Source: Cryptomeria japonica (lineage: Eukaryota; Streptophyta; Pinopsida; Cupressales; Cupressaceae). Taken from it: a stretch of DNA of 64,000 bases. The notes under the pieces were generated by a model. It saw only the letters and a program-made list of their open reading frames with translations. It was not told where the DNA came from and made no database searches. The position numbers and the translations under genes were made by a program. Shown here in pieces: positions 11,089-24,000 of the stretch. How positions within the stretch are numbered: position 1 is the first letter of the stretch; every line of letters starts with the position of its first letter. The stretch lies in contig NC_081415.1 in the NCBI RefSeq assembly GCF_030272615.1, forward strand, positions 262,432,925 through 262,496,924, given 5' to 3'.

Positions 11089-12499
11089 GGAAGATGAAGC
11101 AACTTGAAGCAGCTCTCTCAGACTATGATACAGAAAAATTGAAAAACATCAAACTTGAAGATGATCTAAAGGCAGCTCAGGATATCATTCAGGCACTTCA
11201 AGAAAATCTCACCATTGCAAGAAATAAGAGAAGAGAACTTTGTGAAAAGATGCAATTTGAGAATGATGAAAAGGAAACTCTTAATGATATGATAGGAAAG
11301 CTGAAGCAAGAGAACATGACAACCAAGAATGAAATGCAGGATATGACTATGAGATTTTGCAAGAAAATCAAGATAGAAAAGCTACTTGTTGTGTACCCAG
11401 TGAACTCACCTAAAGAAATATATGATTTAATTGTTGAAGCCAACCAGTTAGTATTTTCTACTACACACTGGCACATTGCATTAATGGTTGGAAGAATCAA
11501 TGAGATCTGGAACACCAACAAAGACACAAGCTGAGCAACAAGCTCCAGAACAGAAACATGAATAGATTCATGTGGAAACAAGGAAACCGATAGCTGGAGA
11601 AGTAGATAAACAATTGCTTAAGGAAATGCAAACACAAACAGACCTACCAGAGGTCAATACAAGCTTGGTTACTTCCACCACTGGCGGTATTCAGAATGTA
11701 GGTTCCTCATCAGCAGGCTTTAAATCAACTAATGTGACTGAAGTACTCTTAGATTCAATTAAGAGGATAACAGATTGCAGCTCACAAGCCTATAAGGTTA
11801 TAGATGAAACCATAACAATTTTGAAGAGGCTAGCTCCTAATTGTAACATACACAATAAGGATTCATTGAGTCAAATTTAAATTTTGTCCAAATACATCAA
11901 TGAAAACACAGTGACAATTGAGCAAGTAAAGGAAGAGACATTGAAGGATAAAATGGAAATTGAAAAACACAAATTCTTTGAAGATTAGATAAAGAAGTGT
12001 ACCAGAGAATTTGACACACTTCTACCGGAACTTTGCAACTCTTTGAAGGAGTTAAAAACTCTGTACAAAGATACTTGCAAGACAAACTTTTTGACAGTAG
12101 ACATAGATAAGAAGATGAGCAAGATACAGGATGAAATAAATAAACTTGCAGACAATTTTGTTAACTCATCAGATACACTATTAGTTTTTGAACAACAGAT
12201 AACAAATTTTGAGGATGAATTACTAAATTTGGGAAGAGAAAAGGAGAAAATAGTGAATAAGGCAAAAAGTTTAAGGTTAAGACTGAGTCCAAGATTGGAC
12301 TATCTAGCATTCATGCGGAAAGAGATATCTGAGGCACTTATACAGGGATAGAGGACATTGACAGAGCATATGCAACACCTCACCAGTATAGTTCAAAGGA
12401 CAGAGACAACTATCAGAGACAGTAAAAAGTTTATGGAGAGTATAAACTTCATTTTGGCAGATCTATTTCAAATTGTAACTACCCAGTTACAAGGTTAAA
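11089..12499 (+). pseudogene. Coiled-coil protein ORF of D1, broken
   Basis: Starting at the ATG at 11089 or 11094, a run of coding sequence reaches the TAA at about 12499. It crosses one frameshift (about 11500) and four in-frame stops (11563, 11878, 11986, 12349); at least one sits where a Gln codon fits. The product would be about 460 residues of heptad-like Lys/Glu/Leu-rich helix (e.g. LEDDLKAAQDIIQALQENL and FEDELLNLGREKEKIV). No zinc knuckle, Gag fold, protease or polymerase motif is seen. It may be a Gag-like packaging protein or a captured host coiled-coil gene; the function is unknown. Confidence 0.6.
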
Positions 12500-12687
12500 A
12501 CTACAAACTCTACTGACATCTTGACAAATTTTGTCATTGATGCCAAAGGGGGGTAGTAGTATGAGAAAATAACCAGCAAAAGACTCATTTACTCAGGGGG
12601 AGTTCACACATTTTTGGACACACATTTTTGGATAACAATTTTTTGGATTTTCTCATGAGTGTTGCCATCAATGCCAAAGGGGGAGAT

Positions 12688-13473
12688 TGTTGGCATATGC
12701 ACACTCCAATGAGACACTGAAGGTGATTGAAGGTTTTGTCATTGATGGCAACCTTACAATCCTATGGCACTGTCAAGGCACTACACCGGCATCAGTAGAA
12801 CACACTCTACACCGGCACTCAGAACACCGGCACCGGCACAAAGAAAGGAAGCATACCGGCACAGAGGCCGACATAATTTTTGATATATTATATTTTGTTT
12901 ATTATTGAAAAACTTTGTAAGCCGACTTGATATCATTGTAAAATGGCTTATATATATACGAAGTCATTGTAGGACATTTTGTAATAAGGTAATGAGGCGA
13001 AATTAGGCAGACCTATTATGCGAAATATAGGTTAAGGGGTATATGTAAATAACATAGCATAAACCGGTACTGAATTTGGCATTGAAGATGCTATTGTAAA
13101 GCAGTACAAGTTATTGGATTTGTATAATCCACATTGTAAGTCAGCGAGACTTCCCATTGAGCAGTGAGCTCTAGGCACTTGGCCTTCCTGCATGTGTAGG
13201 CCCCTTTTGTAAGTAGTATTCTCTTATTGGCCAGTAAGAAAATATTGTGGGTCACAAATCCCACTGAGGTTTTTCCCACACCAGGTTTCCTCGTTAAAAT
13301 ATTGTGTTATGGTTTGTTTCTTATGTGGTTGCTTTCATTTATGTTTATTGCATTATTTCTTGCATACCGGTACACTGTTATAATATGCTCTACATGTTTT
13401 AAGTTAATAAATTCTATTCACCGGTTAGATACTGATTCACCCCCCCCTCTCAGTATCTGTGGGAATCCTAACA
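12688..13473 (+). repeat. 3' LTR of D1
   Basis: A 786-bp copy of the left LTR starting TGTTGGCATATGC, directly after the purine tract, and ending CCTAACA. Confidence 0.8.
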
Positions 13474-13650
13474 AGTTCCTAGAGATCACAGAGCTCCTAG
13501 CTATGCTGGTAGTCGATCTGGTCGCAGTCAGACGAGGATAGAGAGAAGAGGGGTTACGGGGCTTACCCGACGTGATCCACTTGGTGGAGATCCAGGAGCT
13601 AGGCCATCGACTGCGAGACAGTCATCCTCAAGAGATAGTCATACCTGAGA
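13474..13650 (+). pseudogene. Antisense PMD ORF of T1, C-terminal part
   Basis: Continuation of the ORF broken at 10232. It reads a Ser/Arg-rich tail (pattern SYAGSRSGRSQTRIERRGV, then SSRDSHT) and ends at the TGA near 13645. Low-complexity Arg/Ser tails are common in PMD genes. The first five bases are the D1 target duplication. Confidence 0.5.
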
Positions 13651-13726
13651 GACTTGTCTCTATTGCATTTTGATCATTTGTTGTATTTTTACAGACATGA
13701 TATCCCTTGTACATTCTGAGCATTTT

Positions 13727-13728
<2 letters not shown>

Positions 13729-13815
<87 letters not shown>
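13729..13815. repeat. (AT)n microsatellite
   Basis: About 43 uninterrupted AT units in the T1 spacer. The apparent Ile-Tyr repeat ORF on the minus strand is an artefact. Confidence 0.95.
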
Positions 13816-13818
<3 letters not shown>

Positions 13819-13849
13819 CTGATTTTCTCTGATCCACATGTGATGTGTT

Positions 13850-14190
13850 ATTGATGATGATGCTTTATGATATACTTTGATATTATGATTCAATGATGAT
13901 GATGAATGATAGTGATAATTATGTGCAATTAAATGCAAAATGATATGATGTGAGATGTATGATAATGATAATGAGGATATCCTGTATGATAATGATGATG
14001 ATGATGTGCAACTAAATGCAAGATTTAAAATGATATGCAACCAAGCGCAAGTTTTAAAATGTTATGCAACTAATTGCAAAATTTAAAATGATATGATATG
14101 CAACTAAATGCAAGATTTAAAATGATATGAAACTAAATGCAAAATAAAAAAATGATATGATATGCAACTAAATGTATGATTTGATTTTGT
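13850..14190. repeat. Tandem repeat with AACTAAATGCAAGATTTAAAATGATATGC unit
   Basis: A GATGATGAT-rich start passes into several copies of a unit of about 30 bp built on CAACTAAATGCAAGAT and TTAAAATGATATG. It lies in the T1 spacer between pol and the antisense ORF. Confidence 0.75.
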
Positions 14191-15160
14191 TGTTGTCATT
14201 CCTATGTATCCACCTGTTTGTGCTCCATTTTGTTTGTCATCATTGAGCTTTTGATATGTTGGAAGTTAATACAAGCATAATGGTATAATTGAACCATAAT
14301 GACCTGAGTAAAACTTTCATGGTTTTTGATATTGCAAGATGACACAAGCGTCGAGGTATAATTGAACCAAGACAACCTGAGTGTTGCTTGCGTAAAATAG
14401 ACAAGAGTTAACCATGTGTATGTGAAAAGTGGAAAATGTCTTCAATGATATGTTTCCAATCATGTCTTGAGACACATTTTCACCTTATGAATGATCACTT
14501 CGCAGACAAAAAATTAAAGAAAAATATCAGATTCCTTCGTTGCTTCTTTAGCTGAATGCATCCTCGAGTAGCTCAGGAGATCTAATGATTCAAAAATTGA
14601 AGATACAAAATAGTAAAAAATTCATGCTATATGTAAACAAATCATAATTTAGAAAATCATCCATCATGTGTGTGTTAAAGTTTTTCAGTTGGATAATTGT
14701 CTTGTTTTCTATCCCGATGAGTAGTTGTTGACATTGTTTCCTTAGCATGTTGTGTTTCTTGTTGTTTGTTGTCGAAATGGTTAACTTGAGAGGAACACCA
14801 CCCCTAGCCATAGATATCTATCGATGATGATATACATGTTTGATCACCAAGCCATGGTGGGATATGGAGAACATATCTTCAGATAATCAAGGACAGTGAC
14901 TACGCTAAGTATGTCCAGGATTGATGTTGTGTGAATAAGTGTTGGGCGATGGCCAGTAGCTGAGACTTAAATGGATCAAAAGATATGAGTACTGATAGAT
15001 AGAGAATTCGTTCTCTCACCAATAGCGTCTGTTGCTAGGTTTTCACTAGCTTTAATTGCACTTTTTTTATTTTTGTGATTTTTTTTTGGATTTTCCTGAT
15101 TTTTTAAAAAAAATTTAAATTTTTTTTTAATTTTTCACTTTTTTCGTGCATTGGGCGACT
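14190..15160 (-). other. Noncoding T1 spacer
   Basis: No gene recognised. It includes a T-rich stretch (15060-15140). It is best read as the untranslated region between pol and the antisense ORF of T1. Confidence 0.5.
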
Positions 15161-17545
15161 CAAGTGTAGAATTTATTTAGATGGATTTTGTTGGTTTTCT
15201 TGTCGATAACGTCTCCTACTAAAGTTATTATCTGATAGGCGCTTGATCCGTAGGCTAATATGATGACAAGGGGACCCAACTAGTTAGGTTCAAACTTCCC
15301 TTTCTTTTCTTGATCTTGTTGATTTCTTGGATTTTCCTTTAGTGCAAGATCACCGATTTTGAAAGCCCTAGGAATGACTCTATGATTGTAGCTTCGGCAC
15401 ATTCATTTTTGATATGCCTTAAGATGGTCATAGGCATGTTGTCATTTTTCATCCAGAAGTTCTAATTCATGCAACCTGTTGACTCAATACTCCTCATCTT
15501 GTATGAGGCCTTTCAAAGATACTCGGAGAGATGGGATTTCTACCTCAAGAGGTAAAATTGCTTATGATCCATACACCAAAGAATATAGCGTAGCCCCTAT
15601 AGGTGTCTGAATACTATTCTTATATGCCCAAAGTGCCGGATTGAGTTGTACATGCCAATCCTTGCCTACATTGTTTACCTTTTTCTTGAGGATTTTCAAA
15701 ATAGTTTTATTTGATGCTTCTACTTGACCATTCCCCTGTGGGTAGTAAGGTGTAGAGAAGCGATGTTGTATTTTGAATCATTCACATAGCTCTCGTACAT
15801 CTTGATTTTTGAAAGGATGCCCATTGTTTGTGATGATGGAACTGGGAATGCCATATCTGCAAATGCGATAATTGAGAATAAATGAGGTGATTTGATTTCT
15901 AGTTATAGTGGTCATCGGGACTGCTTCAATCCATTTTGTGAAATACTTTGTTGCAGTGATAATGAACTTGTGTCCATTTGAAGAAGGATGGATTTTCCTT
16001 ACTAAATCGAGTCCCCACTGACAGAAAGGCCAAGATGTTGTAAACGGCTACAACTCCTATGCTGGTGCATGAATAAGATTGCCATGAATTTGGCACTTTG
16101 GACATTTCTTTGCAAATTGATATGATTCTTTTTCCATTGTCAGCCAGTAATATCCCATTCTCAGAAGTTTCTTGGAAAGAGTAGGACCACTTAAATGAAT
16201 CCCGCAGATACCTTTGTGAAGCTCGTGCAAGGCAGAGTCAGATTCATTATGATCAAGGCAACGAAGAAGAGTACCATCTAGACCTCGATGGTAAAGTGTG
16301 TCAGCGGTTAAAGTATAACGAGCAGCTTGCCGGATGAAACTGCGCTTTTGGTTGTGGGATAAATCGAGTGGAAGGGTATTGTTCTTAAGATATTCATAGA
16401 TTGTCCCATATAAAGGAGAGTCTAAACCAGTTAGGGCATTGATGACTTGGGATGCAAAATTATCATATGTCAGGGAAAACAATTGCTCTACTAGGAAATC
16501 ATAACGACTCTGTTTCTTTGTAATTTGTAGTAGTGAAGCAATAGTGGCCATTGCATCGGCCGCTCTGTTGTCCAACCTTGGTATTTGTTTGAAGGTGATG
16601 TGTACAAATTATTGTTTGAAGTCATCCACCATTCTTTTGTATGGTAGCAACTTGTCATCCTTTATCTGATATTCATTGTTGATCTGATCGATAACCAGTT
16701 GGGAATCTCCATAGACTTCCAATTCCATGATTTTCTATTCCACAACCATTTTGATTCCTATCACCAGTGCTTCATATTCAGCGATGTTGTTGGTGCATGA
16801 AAACATGAGTCTATAAGATCTTGGAATAGTGTGTCCTTTAGGAGTGATGAACAAGATGCCGACACCCGATCCATGTTGGGTATAAGATCCATCAAAGTAC
16901 ATCATCCACTGCTTGAGTGTAACAGTAAGGACATCCATGTCTGGAAATTCCACCTGCATTGGTTGTTTATCATGTAATGGTGCTTCAGCTAGTTGATTTG
17001 CAATCGCCTATCCTTTGATAGCCCGACGTTCTGTGTACTGGATATCAAATTCACTGAGAATCATGACCCATTTAGCCAATCGGCCTGTAAGAGCTGCTTT
17101 GCTAAGTAAATACTTGAGAGGATCAATTTTTGCCACCACCTTGATTATATGTACTAGCATGTAGTGACAAAACTTTTGAGAGGTGAATACCACTACTAGG
17201 CAAGCCTTCTCAATGAACGTATAGTTTCGCTCATATCCATTTAATGTTCTCCTGATGTAATATATAGCTCATTCCTTACCTTCTTGATATTCTTGTGCTA
17301 GAAATTTCCCCAATGATACTTTCATTGTTGATATGTAGATGATGAGCGACTTCCCTGCTATTGGTGGTACTAAAACTAGTAGATTCATTAGATATTGCTT
17401 GAGTTAGCAAAATGATTCTGCACACTTGTCTTCCCATCTGAAAGGTATATTCTTGTGGCGTAGATGATTGAATGAGAGACATTTATTTGTGAGTTGGGCT
17501 ATAAATTGCCTGATGGATTACAACCATCCTTGTAGAGATCTGAGT
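15160..17545 (-). pseudogene. Ty3-gypsy pol remnant: late RT, RNase H, integrase
   Basis: Read on the minus strand. The end of RT (17008-17482) has KIDPLKYLLSKAALTGRLAKW and FDIQY, the connection to RNase H of gypsy elements. RNase H follows (16735-16959: MYFDGSYTQHGSGVGI and NIAEYEALVIG). Next come the integrase zinc domain (16057-16575: H..H near ELHKGICGIHLSG, then CPKCQIHG) and the integrase core and tail (15160-16050: TKW.EAVP-like, then a GDLALK...GKFEPNW.GP tail). Stops and frameshifts are present. The RT catalytic part, protease and gag are gone at the deletion point 17546. Confidence 0.8.
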
Positions 17546-17547
17546 GA

Positions 17548-18303
17548 AATGGTGATAATTGTCAACAAGAGATTGCTTGAGAGGGGATGTAAAGGGTAAA
17601 GCCATGAGTGCTTGATGAGACCCTTGGGTTAGATGAAGGTTGAGTTAGGTAAAAAGTATCTAACCATGCCAAAAGGGTTAGTTAACCATTAATGGTTTGT
17701 ATGACTTTGGGGATAAATTTGTAAGAGTCCTTCCAAATTTGGGGGAACTCAACAAGTTAGCTTGTTGAAGACATAAAGGCTTTAATGATTTTAGAAGACT
17801 TTCCTCCAAATTTGAGAAGTGACATCCTCAAATTTAGGGAAGAGGATATGATTGGAGGGATTACACTAATTGATTAGGATTAGATAGGTTCTAGAAGAAT
17901 GCTTTATGAGGCAAGTGGGAGATGTAGGAAAATGCAAGTGGGTGGAGGGGAATTTTAATTAAAATAAATTACTTTATTTCAACTAAAATAGAAGCAACTT
18001 GCATAAATACAAGTGAGGGATTCAAATAAATAAATTAGATTTATTCACTTCCCAGGGTCAATTTAATTAAATGTAAATTTAATTAAAAAGGGGGAAAGGG
18101 GAATTTATTAAATAAAGTGATTTATTTAATTAAAGGCTAGAAAAGGGTTAGGTGAACTTAATTAAATAAATTGAGTAATTAATTTAATTAAATAGATGAA
18201 TATGAAGAATTTAATTAAATATAATTTAATTAAAATAGAGGAATGGGGTTAAAATGAATATTAAATATTCATTTAGGAAAGCGGAAATTTTTATACACCT
18301 ATA
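17548..18303 (-). repeat. Truncated 5' LTR of T1
   Basis: It matches 6425-7282 of the 3' LTR and ends at the GTTGG target duplication. The LTR part that would border the primer-binding site is missing; the break joins LTR directly to RT. Confidence 0.75.
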
Positions 18304-19865
18304 GTTGGAAAGGGTGGTAGCAAGGTTAGGATGGATTACAATTTTTGATAAAGAGGGCATGATGCAACATTTGGAAGAAATATAAAATCTATCAAAGTGA
18401 CTCATCCTCCTCAAAAAAACTTCTCGACAATTAGACCAAGTATACTAATGAGGCATGCAAAAGTATTTTTTATCGAGCACTGGAACATGCACACCCAAAC
18501 CGTTATGAGAAAGAGTCCAAACATTAAATTAGGGCTATCCCAGCTATGGTCAATGTAGTGTTATGCTATTTTGAAGTCACCCCCTACCACCCAGTTTGTA
18601 TTAGGGAGGTAGAGACACCTCCACTCCCAAAATAAAGTCCTTTTTAGGGGTGTGTTGGAAGCGTAGACAAAAAAAATCAAAATAAGGTGTCATGAAGGAT
18701 GTCAATAACCCAAATGCAACCACATGTTTTGCAATCCAACAAACAAGGTCAAGCACAACTCCATTAGAACCCTTAGAATGATTGGTGTATAATAAGATAG
18801 CTTCTTGCCAAATGGTAGCAAGAGTGGATTTTAAATGAATACCACCAACTTTCACTTCTTGCAACATGATAATATCAAAGAGATTGAGCTTAATAGACTA
18901 TCTAACATGGTGCTTCCAAGAGGGGATTGCTGACCTCAACATAGTTTAGGATTGAATATTATAGTTCATTGAATGGAGTCAAGGAGAGTGTCCACATCCA
19001 CCAAAAATGCATTAATGTAATTTTCATATTGGCGTGCCTAAAGGGCCAATGAGTGCCTCATAATAGACATTTCATGAGAGGAAGATTAAGAATTGGATTG
19101 TGCACATAAGTGGGAATTTCCTGTGATGGAGAAGTTTGATTATAATTGATAGGGACTATGGTGGAAAAGGTGATATCCTTTCGTCTCTTAAATGCCTTAG
19201 AGTTGTCACCAAGGGAAATATTTTTGAAGGAAGGAGAGCCATGAGTTAAGGAGGAGAGGAAGGAAAGGTAATATGATAAAGGGGTGGTAGAGGGTGGTTG
19301 ATGGGAATGGTAGGTGCTGGAGAAGAAGAGTTAGTGGTAATGAGGATCTTTGGAGGAGTAACTTAGGGAGATAGATTAGTAGGGAAAGAATCACTAGAGA
19401 GCGAAGGCATGAAATGTCGTTTATGAATAGGGAAGTCTTAGATAAGGTGACCTTCATGATAATAGTAGAAGCAAACATTTAGTTTATTCAAGTAGGAGAT
19501 TTGTTGCTCAAACCAAAAGAGGTCCATTTCTATACAAGTATGAGGTTGAATATTTAGGTTGGACCATTTATCTATGTTTTTTTGCACCATAATACCCTAC
19601 TTAGTTGAGAAGCTATTTCATTCATGAAAAGACAAAATGAAAGATTTAGGAACAAGAATTCAACCCACATTGGATATTTGAACTTTGAAATGCCCTCCAG
19701 GTAAAAATCAATGTTCTAAGCCTAGAAATAGCAAGTTTGACAATGGATTATCCATGAAGCGTTTTGAAGGATTGTATAGATGTGTTTTGATCCACAAAGG
19801 TGTGGGTCAAATAACCTCTATCAAATCCCCTAAAGGATTCATGATCCAACCTTGCATTGATCTAA
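18304..19865 (-). pseudogene. LINE-A: ORF1 end and ORF2 endonuclease
   Basis: On the minus strand, 19400-19865 holds ORF1-like sequence with a decayed CCHC knuckle (CFYYHEGHLIKDF). The endonuclease begins near 18900 (DIIMLQEVK, equal to the L1 LQETK motif). The segment RMSHFDRFYIS...ATTLSN (18304-18414) is the endonuclease end, cut within the LSNHFPI motif by T1. Many stops. Confidence 0.65.
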
Positions 19866-20838
19866 TGTTGAATATTTGAGCAATCGGGGGGGGGGTGAAT
19901 TAGTTGACAACTTAAACAATTACTTCTATTTACACATCTAGAGTAACCATTAGAATTAATATAAATATAGCATGAAAAATATAAACATACAACAGATCAC
20001 ACAATGATCACCAAATATGACATGGAAAACCCAAGAAGGGAAAACCATAAACAATGTTAGTTCTCAATATAAAACATCGGTTAAGGTGACTTTTACAAAG
20101 GGTGGCTCACTACTAGAATGCTCATTGCAAGAGGGATCACTGCCCATAAAAGACTCACTACCGAAGGAAGAAAGAAAGAAAGAAAGGTAATCCACCACTC
20201 CAACACAATCTACAAAATCGGAACTGCTTTTCGGTGCCTCAACAACAACACACTTCACACATCATCAACAAACAAATCTTTCATTTTCAATCTCACATAT
20301 CTTCCATAACAACGTGCCACATTTTTCCACATTATCTCATTTAGATCATCCTCATCTATACTGTCTCTGAGAAGCATAATCTTCTAAGTTAGCCAAGACA
20401 AAGATCTAAAATATAGTTCAACACTAAACATTTTGGTGGTGGGAAGGACTCAGAAGTAGACCATATGACAACACACATCATCGGTCAAATCAACATGTTA
20501 CATCCATTACAAATTCTGGACCCAAATCATGACTCTCACTCTACACAAATGTTGTTACTCAACCTCAAATTCTGGACTTAATTCGAACCCAAAAATTATT
20601 GCCCAATACAACAAAAATAGAAATAGAATCAAGCTACAAATCAATACAATCGATCCTGCCGTATCGGATAGATAGAGAAATCTGGATCACCAAAAACTCA
20701 GTTAATCCATACTGAAACACATCTTTTAGAGCACCAAATATTCTGGGAACACAACTTCTGGATCACCAGCACCAAAACCATATGTTGACATCAATGACAA
20801 CCAAACCAATCATAATCATCAACATCACATTTGCAACA
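19866..20838 (-). mobile_element. Solo LTR (S2)
   Basis: It runs from TGTTGAAT to GCAACA on the plus strand and is flanked by a perfect target duplication TCTAA (19861-19865 and 20839-20843). It has the G-run plus GTGAATTAGTTG block (19886-19910) seen in the C2 LTRs, so it is a relative in the same orientation (minus). Confidence 0.8.
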
Positions 20839-20921
20839 TCTAAAAAAGTCTTGTTTAGTTAGTTATATTCTAAGAAAGAACAAATATTGTTTTAGCTTTG
20901 TATTAAAAATAAAATTAGTAT
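20839..20921. other. Short flank between solo LTR S2 and LINE-B
   Basis: AT-rich, with no feature other than the LINE-B target duplication AAAATTAGTAT at its right end (20911-20921). It is probably part of LINE-A or its flank. Confidence 0.4.
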
Positions 20922-21023
20922 ACATTGAAAATCCTCTTAAGGAAAAAAGGAGATGGTGAGCGAAGGTTGTGTATTCGGCAGAGGTAGTAATAGTAGCAGG
21001 CTTCTAACTGGCGAGTAGATTGC

Positions 21024-24000
21024 AATGGCTCTGATCAACAACAAGGGAGGTCAGGGGAAGATCCGGTCTTGGAGTGATGAAGCTGACGAAGCCTTTCCAA
21101 TCGAAGCAATGAGGAACCATACTATCGGCAAGCGACCAACTCTTAAATCAATAGCATGGAAAGATCAAACCCTAGGCCGACCATGAAAGGTGGAGGCACC
21201 TGTAGCGTCGTACATTGTACGCACTTGCTAGGGTGGTACAATTTCACACCTAGTTTAGCACCCGCCTTGGTGCATTTTGCATTTTGCATTGCATTTCCCC
21301 TTTAGCACTTAATTAATTAAATTAATTAGGTCTAAGGTTCTATTTTATCATCTCCCATATCATAAAGTTGGGCCCTTTCATTAAAGTGTGCCCTTTTCAT
21401 TTTATTTCTCTAATACATCATTTAATCAAAAACCCTCATTAGGTCCTCTGCTGAACTTGGGGGCTTGATTTTGGGGGTCAAAACATCTCAAAATCACCTG
21501 TAACTTCGGGATTCTCTCTAAAATCATCATATCCGATGGCCCTGAAAATTTGGTGAAAAGTTGTCAGGACCATGGCGCTCGGAGTGCACATGGTCCCGGA
21601 CATTTTTCCTGAAATTTTAGGAGCGCAATCCAATCATAAAATAAAGCTTAACCTCAAGAAATTGGTGGGAGATTCAATCTCTAGGTCGGCCAAAAGTTGA
21701 AATTAAGACCTAGGGTTTCATATATAAGAGCTCTCTTTCTTCATTTGAAAGGATCTGAAATTTTAGTTTCAGGGACCTTCTATGCAGCGAAAGAGCAGAT
21801 CTTTGAAGACTTCAATAACATTCAACATCCATCCATCAAGCATTCATCAATTTCATTCATCCATTTAGGGCTTTGAAGGCATTGAAGAGCAATAAGGGAT
21901 CACCGACTGAAGATTGGCTTGTACCCTTCCCTTGGGGTTGGGTATGATTTCATGTTATTTTCATGTCTTTGCATAAGCCTCATTATATCATTTGTATTCA
22001 TGCTTTAGATCACTTTGCATCTTGGTTTGGAGCATTTACATTATCATTTACAAGAAATTAGGGTTTACTTTCTAGGTTGCTCTAGTTTGCTTACTTGCAT
22101 TTTAGGATCTTGCACACACACAAGGTCTGCACACACACTACTTTTACAATACAACTTGGCTATTAATGGAGGTGGAAATCACCAAAGTGGGGGTTTGACT
22201 AAGGCAAAAACCTATATAGCAGCCCACCATACCTTTTCAGATATAAGTGCAGATTTCTGAATCCGAAGGACGCCGCAAGTTGCAGATCTGACGGAAGCGG
22301 ACCGAGACAGAACTTCACACCAAATTCCAACCCAGAAAGCTAGGACAGGGGTGTGGGGAACCCTGGTCCTACCAGGACAGGGGCGCTGGGCGCCCTGGTC
22401 CTTGGGACAGGGGCGCTGGGTGCCATGGTCCTGGTCCATTTCAGTGAATTTTGGCAGTTTCAGAGGTAGCAGCTTCAGTATTTCAGGCTTCTGGCTTCAG
22501 CAGCAGATCTTGCAGAATCAAATCCATTCAAGGTACACATTTACATTTCTCCTCTTATCCTTACAATTGTTCATCATTAAATCTCAATTATACAATCTTG
22601 TGCTCAAAGTTACTAGTTCATACTTACACTTTAGGGTTAATAGTTGAACTTGCATCATTCTATCTATCATTTGCAACAAAGGAATAGAAATCCTAATAGG
22701 TAGCCCATGTCTCTCTTTTCCACAAAAAGAAGTAGCCAATTGTGTGATACCTCTAGGCTCTTTCGTATTCCACAAGTGTGTGATTGAAAGTGAGATTAGG
22801 GCATGTTTTCTTAGTGTCACTTTTTCCCCTACACAACACCTAATCCTGTGTTGAGAGAAAGTAGGGATCTTAGACCACAGAAGAAATCAGATGCTAGTCA
22901 CCCCTACACAAATAGTAATCTCAGGCCAATAAACTCGCAAGCATGGAAGAAGAATGGCTTTTCATGGAGCAATGATGGTTGGTTTCGAAATGTGAAGCTT
23001 CCCACTTTTGATTTGGCACGCAATTGGAATTCAATTTTAGATCCTAATCCCTCTATATCGAAGACAAAAAAATTTAACATCCCTAATTGTCATAGGCAAG
23101 GTTTCAACCCTCCTCCGGGTAATGGCTGTAATAAGTTTCAGAATGGGTGGTTTAGGCAAGATAGAACCTTGCGAGCCAATCACGCAAAGGTCTGGCGGTC
23201 CACTACCCCAACCAAAAACCAACGATCTAATCTAGATCGAGTTGGGAAAAATGAACCCTGGAGAAGATGCCAACCATCAGTTTATCTAGGCATCCACAAA
23301 CCGATAAGCAAAATCTCAAGACCCACTGCTATTTTGGATGATAACAAGATCAATTTGGCTAGGTCAAATCTTCAAGATTCGGTTTTTTTACTAAATGGGG
23401 TGGAGGCAAATGGTTAAGGGGAAATTTTGAGAAATGGTGTAGATCACAATGGGGGGAGAACATTAACTTTAATGTCCTTTTGAATGATTATTATCTGATT
23501 GAGTTTATGAAAAATGAGGACATGTTTAAAGCTAAAAATAAAGGTCCTTATACTTTGGATGGGATTGGGGTGCATATCATTGATTGGAAACCTAATTTCA
23601 ATCCCCGGTTCCATGCCTTACCGCAAAACACAGTTTGGGTAAGGTTATACAACTGCCCATCGGACTATTGGCACATTGATATTATTAAAGATATCTGCAA
23701 AGACCTTAGCACTTTTGTAACTGTGGATGATATTTTGGAGGATAGGGTTTGGGGTAGCTTTATTAGGATATGCGTTAATATCGGCCAGATTTCCAAAATC
23801 CCAGAAGAAGTCAAAATTATTGGTGTTGGAAAGGTATGGATTCAAAGGATTGATAGAGAAGATCAATTGCACCTTTGCCCCAAATGCTTCTCAAGGGAGC
23901 ACATAGGTCTTGATTGCAAAGTTTTGACCTCTATCCTTAAAAGTTATGCTTGAGTGCAAACTAAGTCGACTAACATGAAGTTATATAAGGAAAATACAAA

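Larger units (their letters stand above)
10233..13473 (+). mobile_element. Non-autonomous LTR retrotransposon D1 (LARD-like) with its own coiled-coil ORF
   Basis: Two LTRs (10233-11015 and 12688-13473) are about 95% alike by eye. The left one starts TATTGG (decayed from TGTTGG) and both end CCTAACA. A primer-binding site TGGTATCAGAGC follows the left LTR after two bases (11018-11029), and a polypurine tract AAAGGGGGAGAT precedes the right LTR. The target duplication is GGTTC (10228-10232) and AGTTC (13474-13478), one mismatch. The internal 1.67 kb holds no protease, RT or integrase. The element inserted into the antisense PMD ORF of T1, so it is younger than T1. Confidence 0.85.
5841..18303 (-). 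mobile_element. Tat/Ogre-like Ty3-gypsy element T1 (nested, deleted)
   Basis: The element runs on the minus strand and is bounded by a perfect target duplication GTTGG (5836-5840 and 18304-18308). The duplication splits the conserved endonuclease motif of LINE-A exactly, which confirms both borders. From its 5' end: a truncated 5' LTR (18303-17548), pol from late RT to the integrase C-terminus (17545-15160), a repeat-rich spacer, an ORF in antisense with a plant mobile domain (8902-13650), another repeat-rich spacer, a polypurine tract, and the 3' LTR (7282-5841). The rest of the 5' LTR, the primer-binding site, gag, protease and the RT N-terminus are missing through one deletion at about 17546. 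Antisense extra ORFs and tandem repeats in untranslated regions are known traits of Tat/Ogre elements. D1 is nested inside. Confidence 0.75.

Noticed and set aside
13660-14040. Ile-Tyr repeat protein on the minus strand
   Set aside because: It reads through an (AT)n microsatellite and a simple repeat; no start signal or conserved part.
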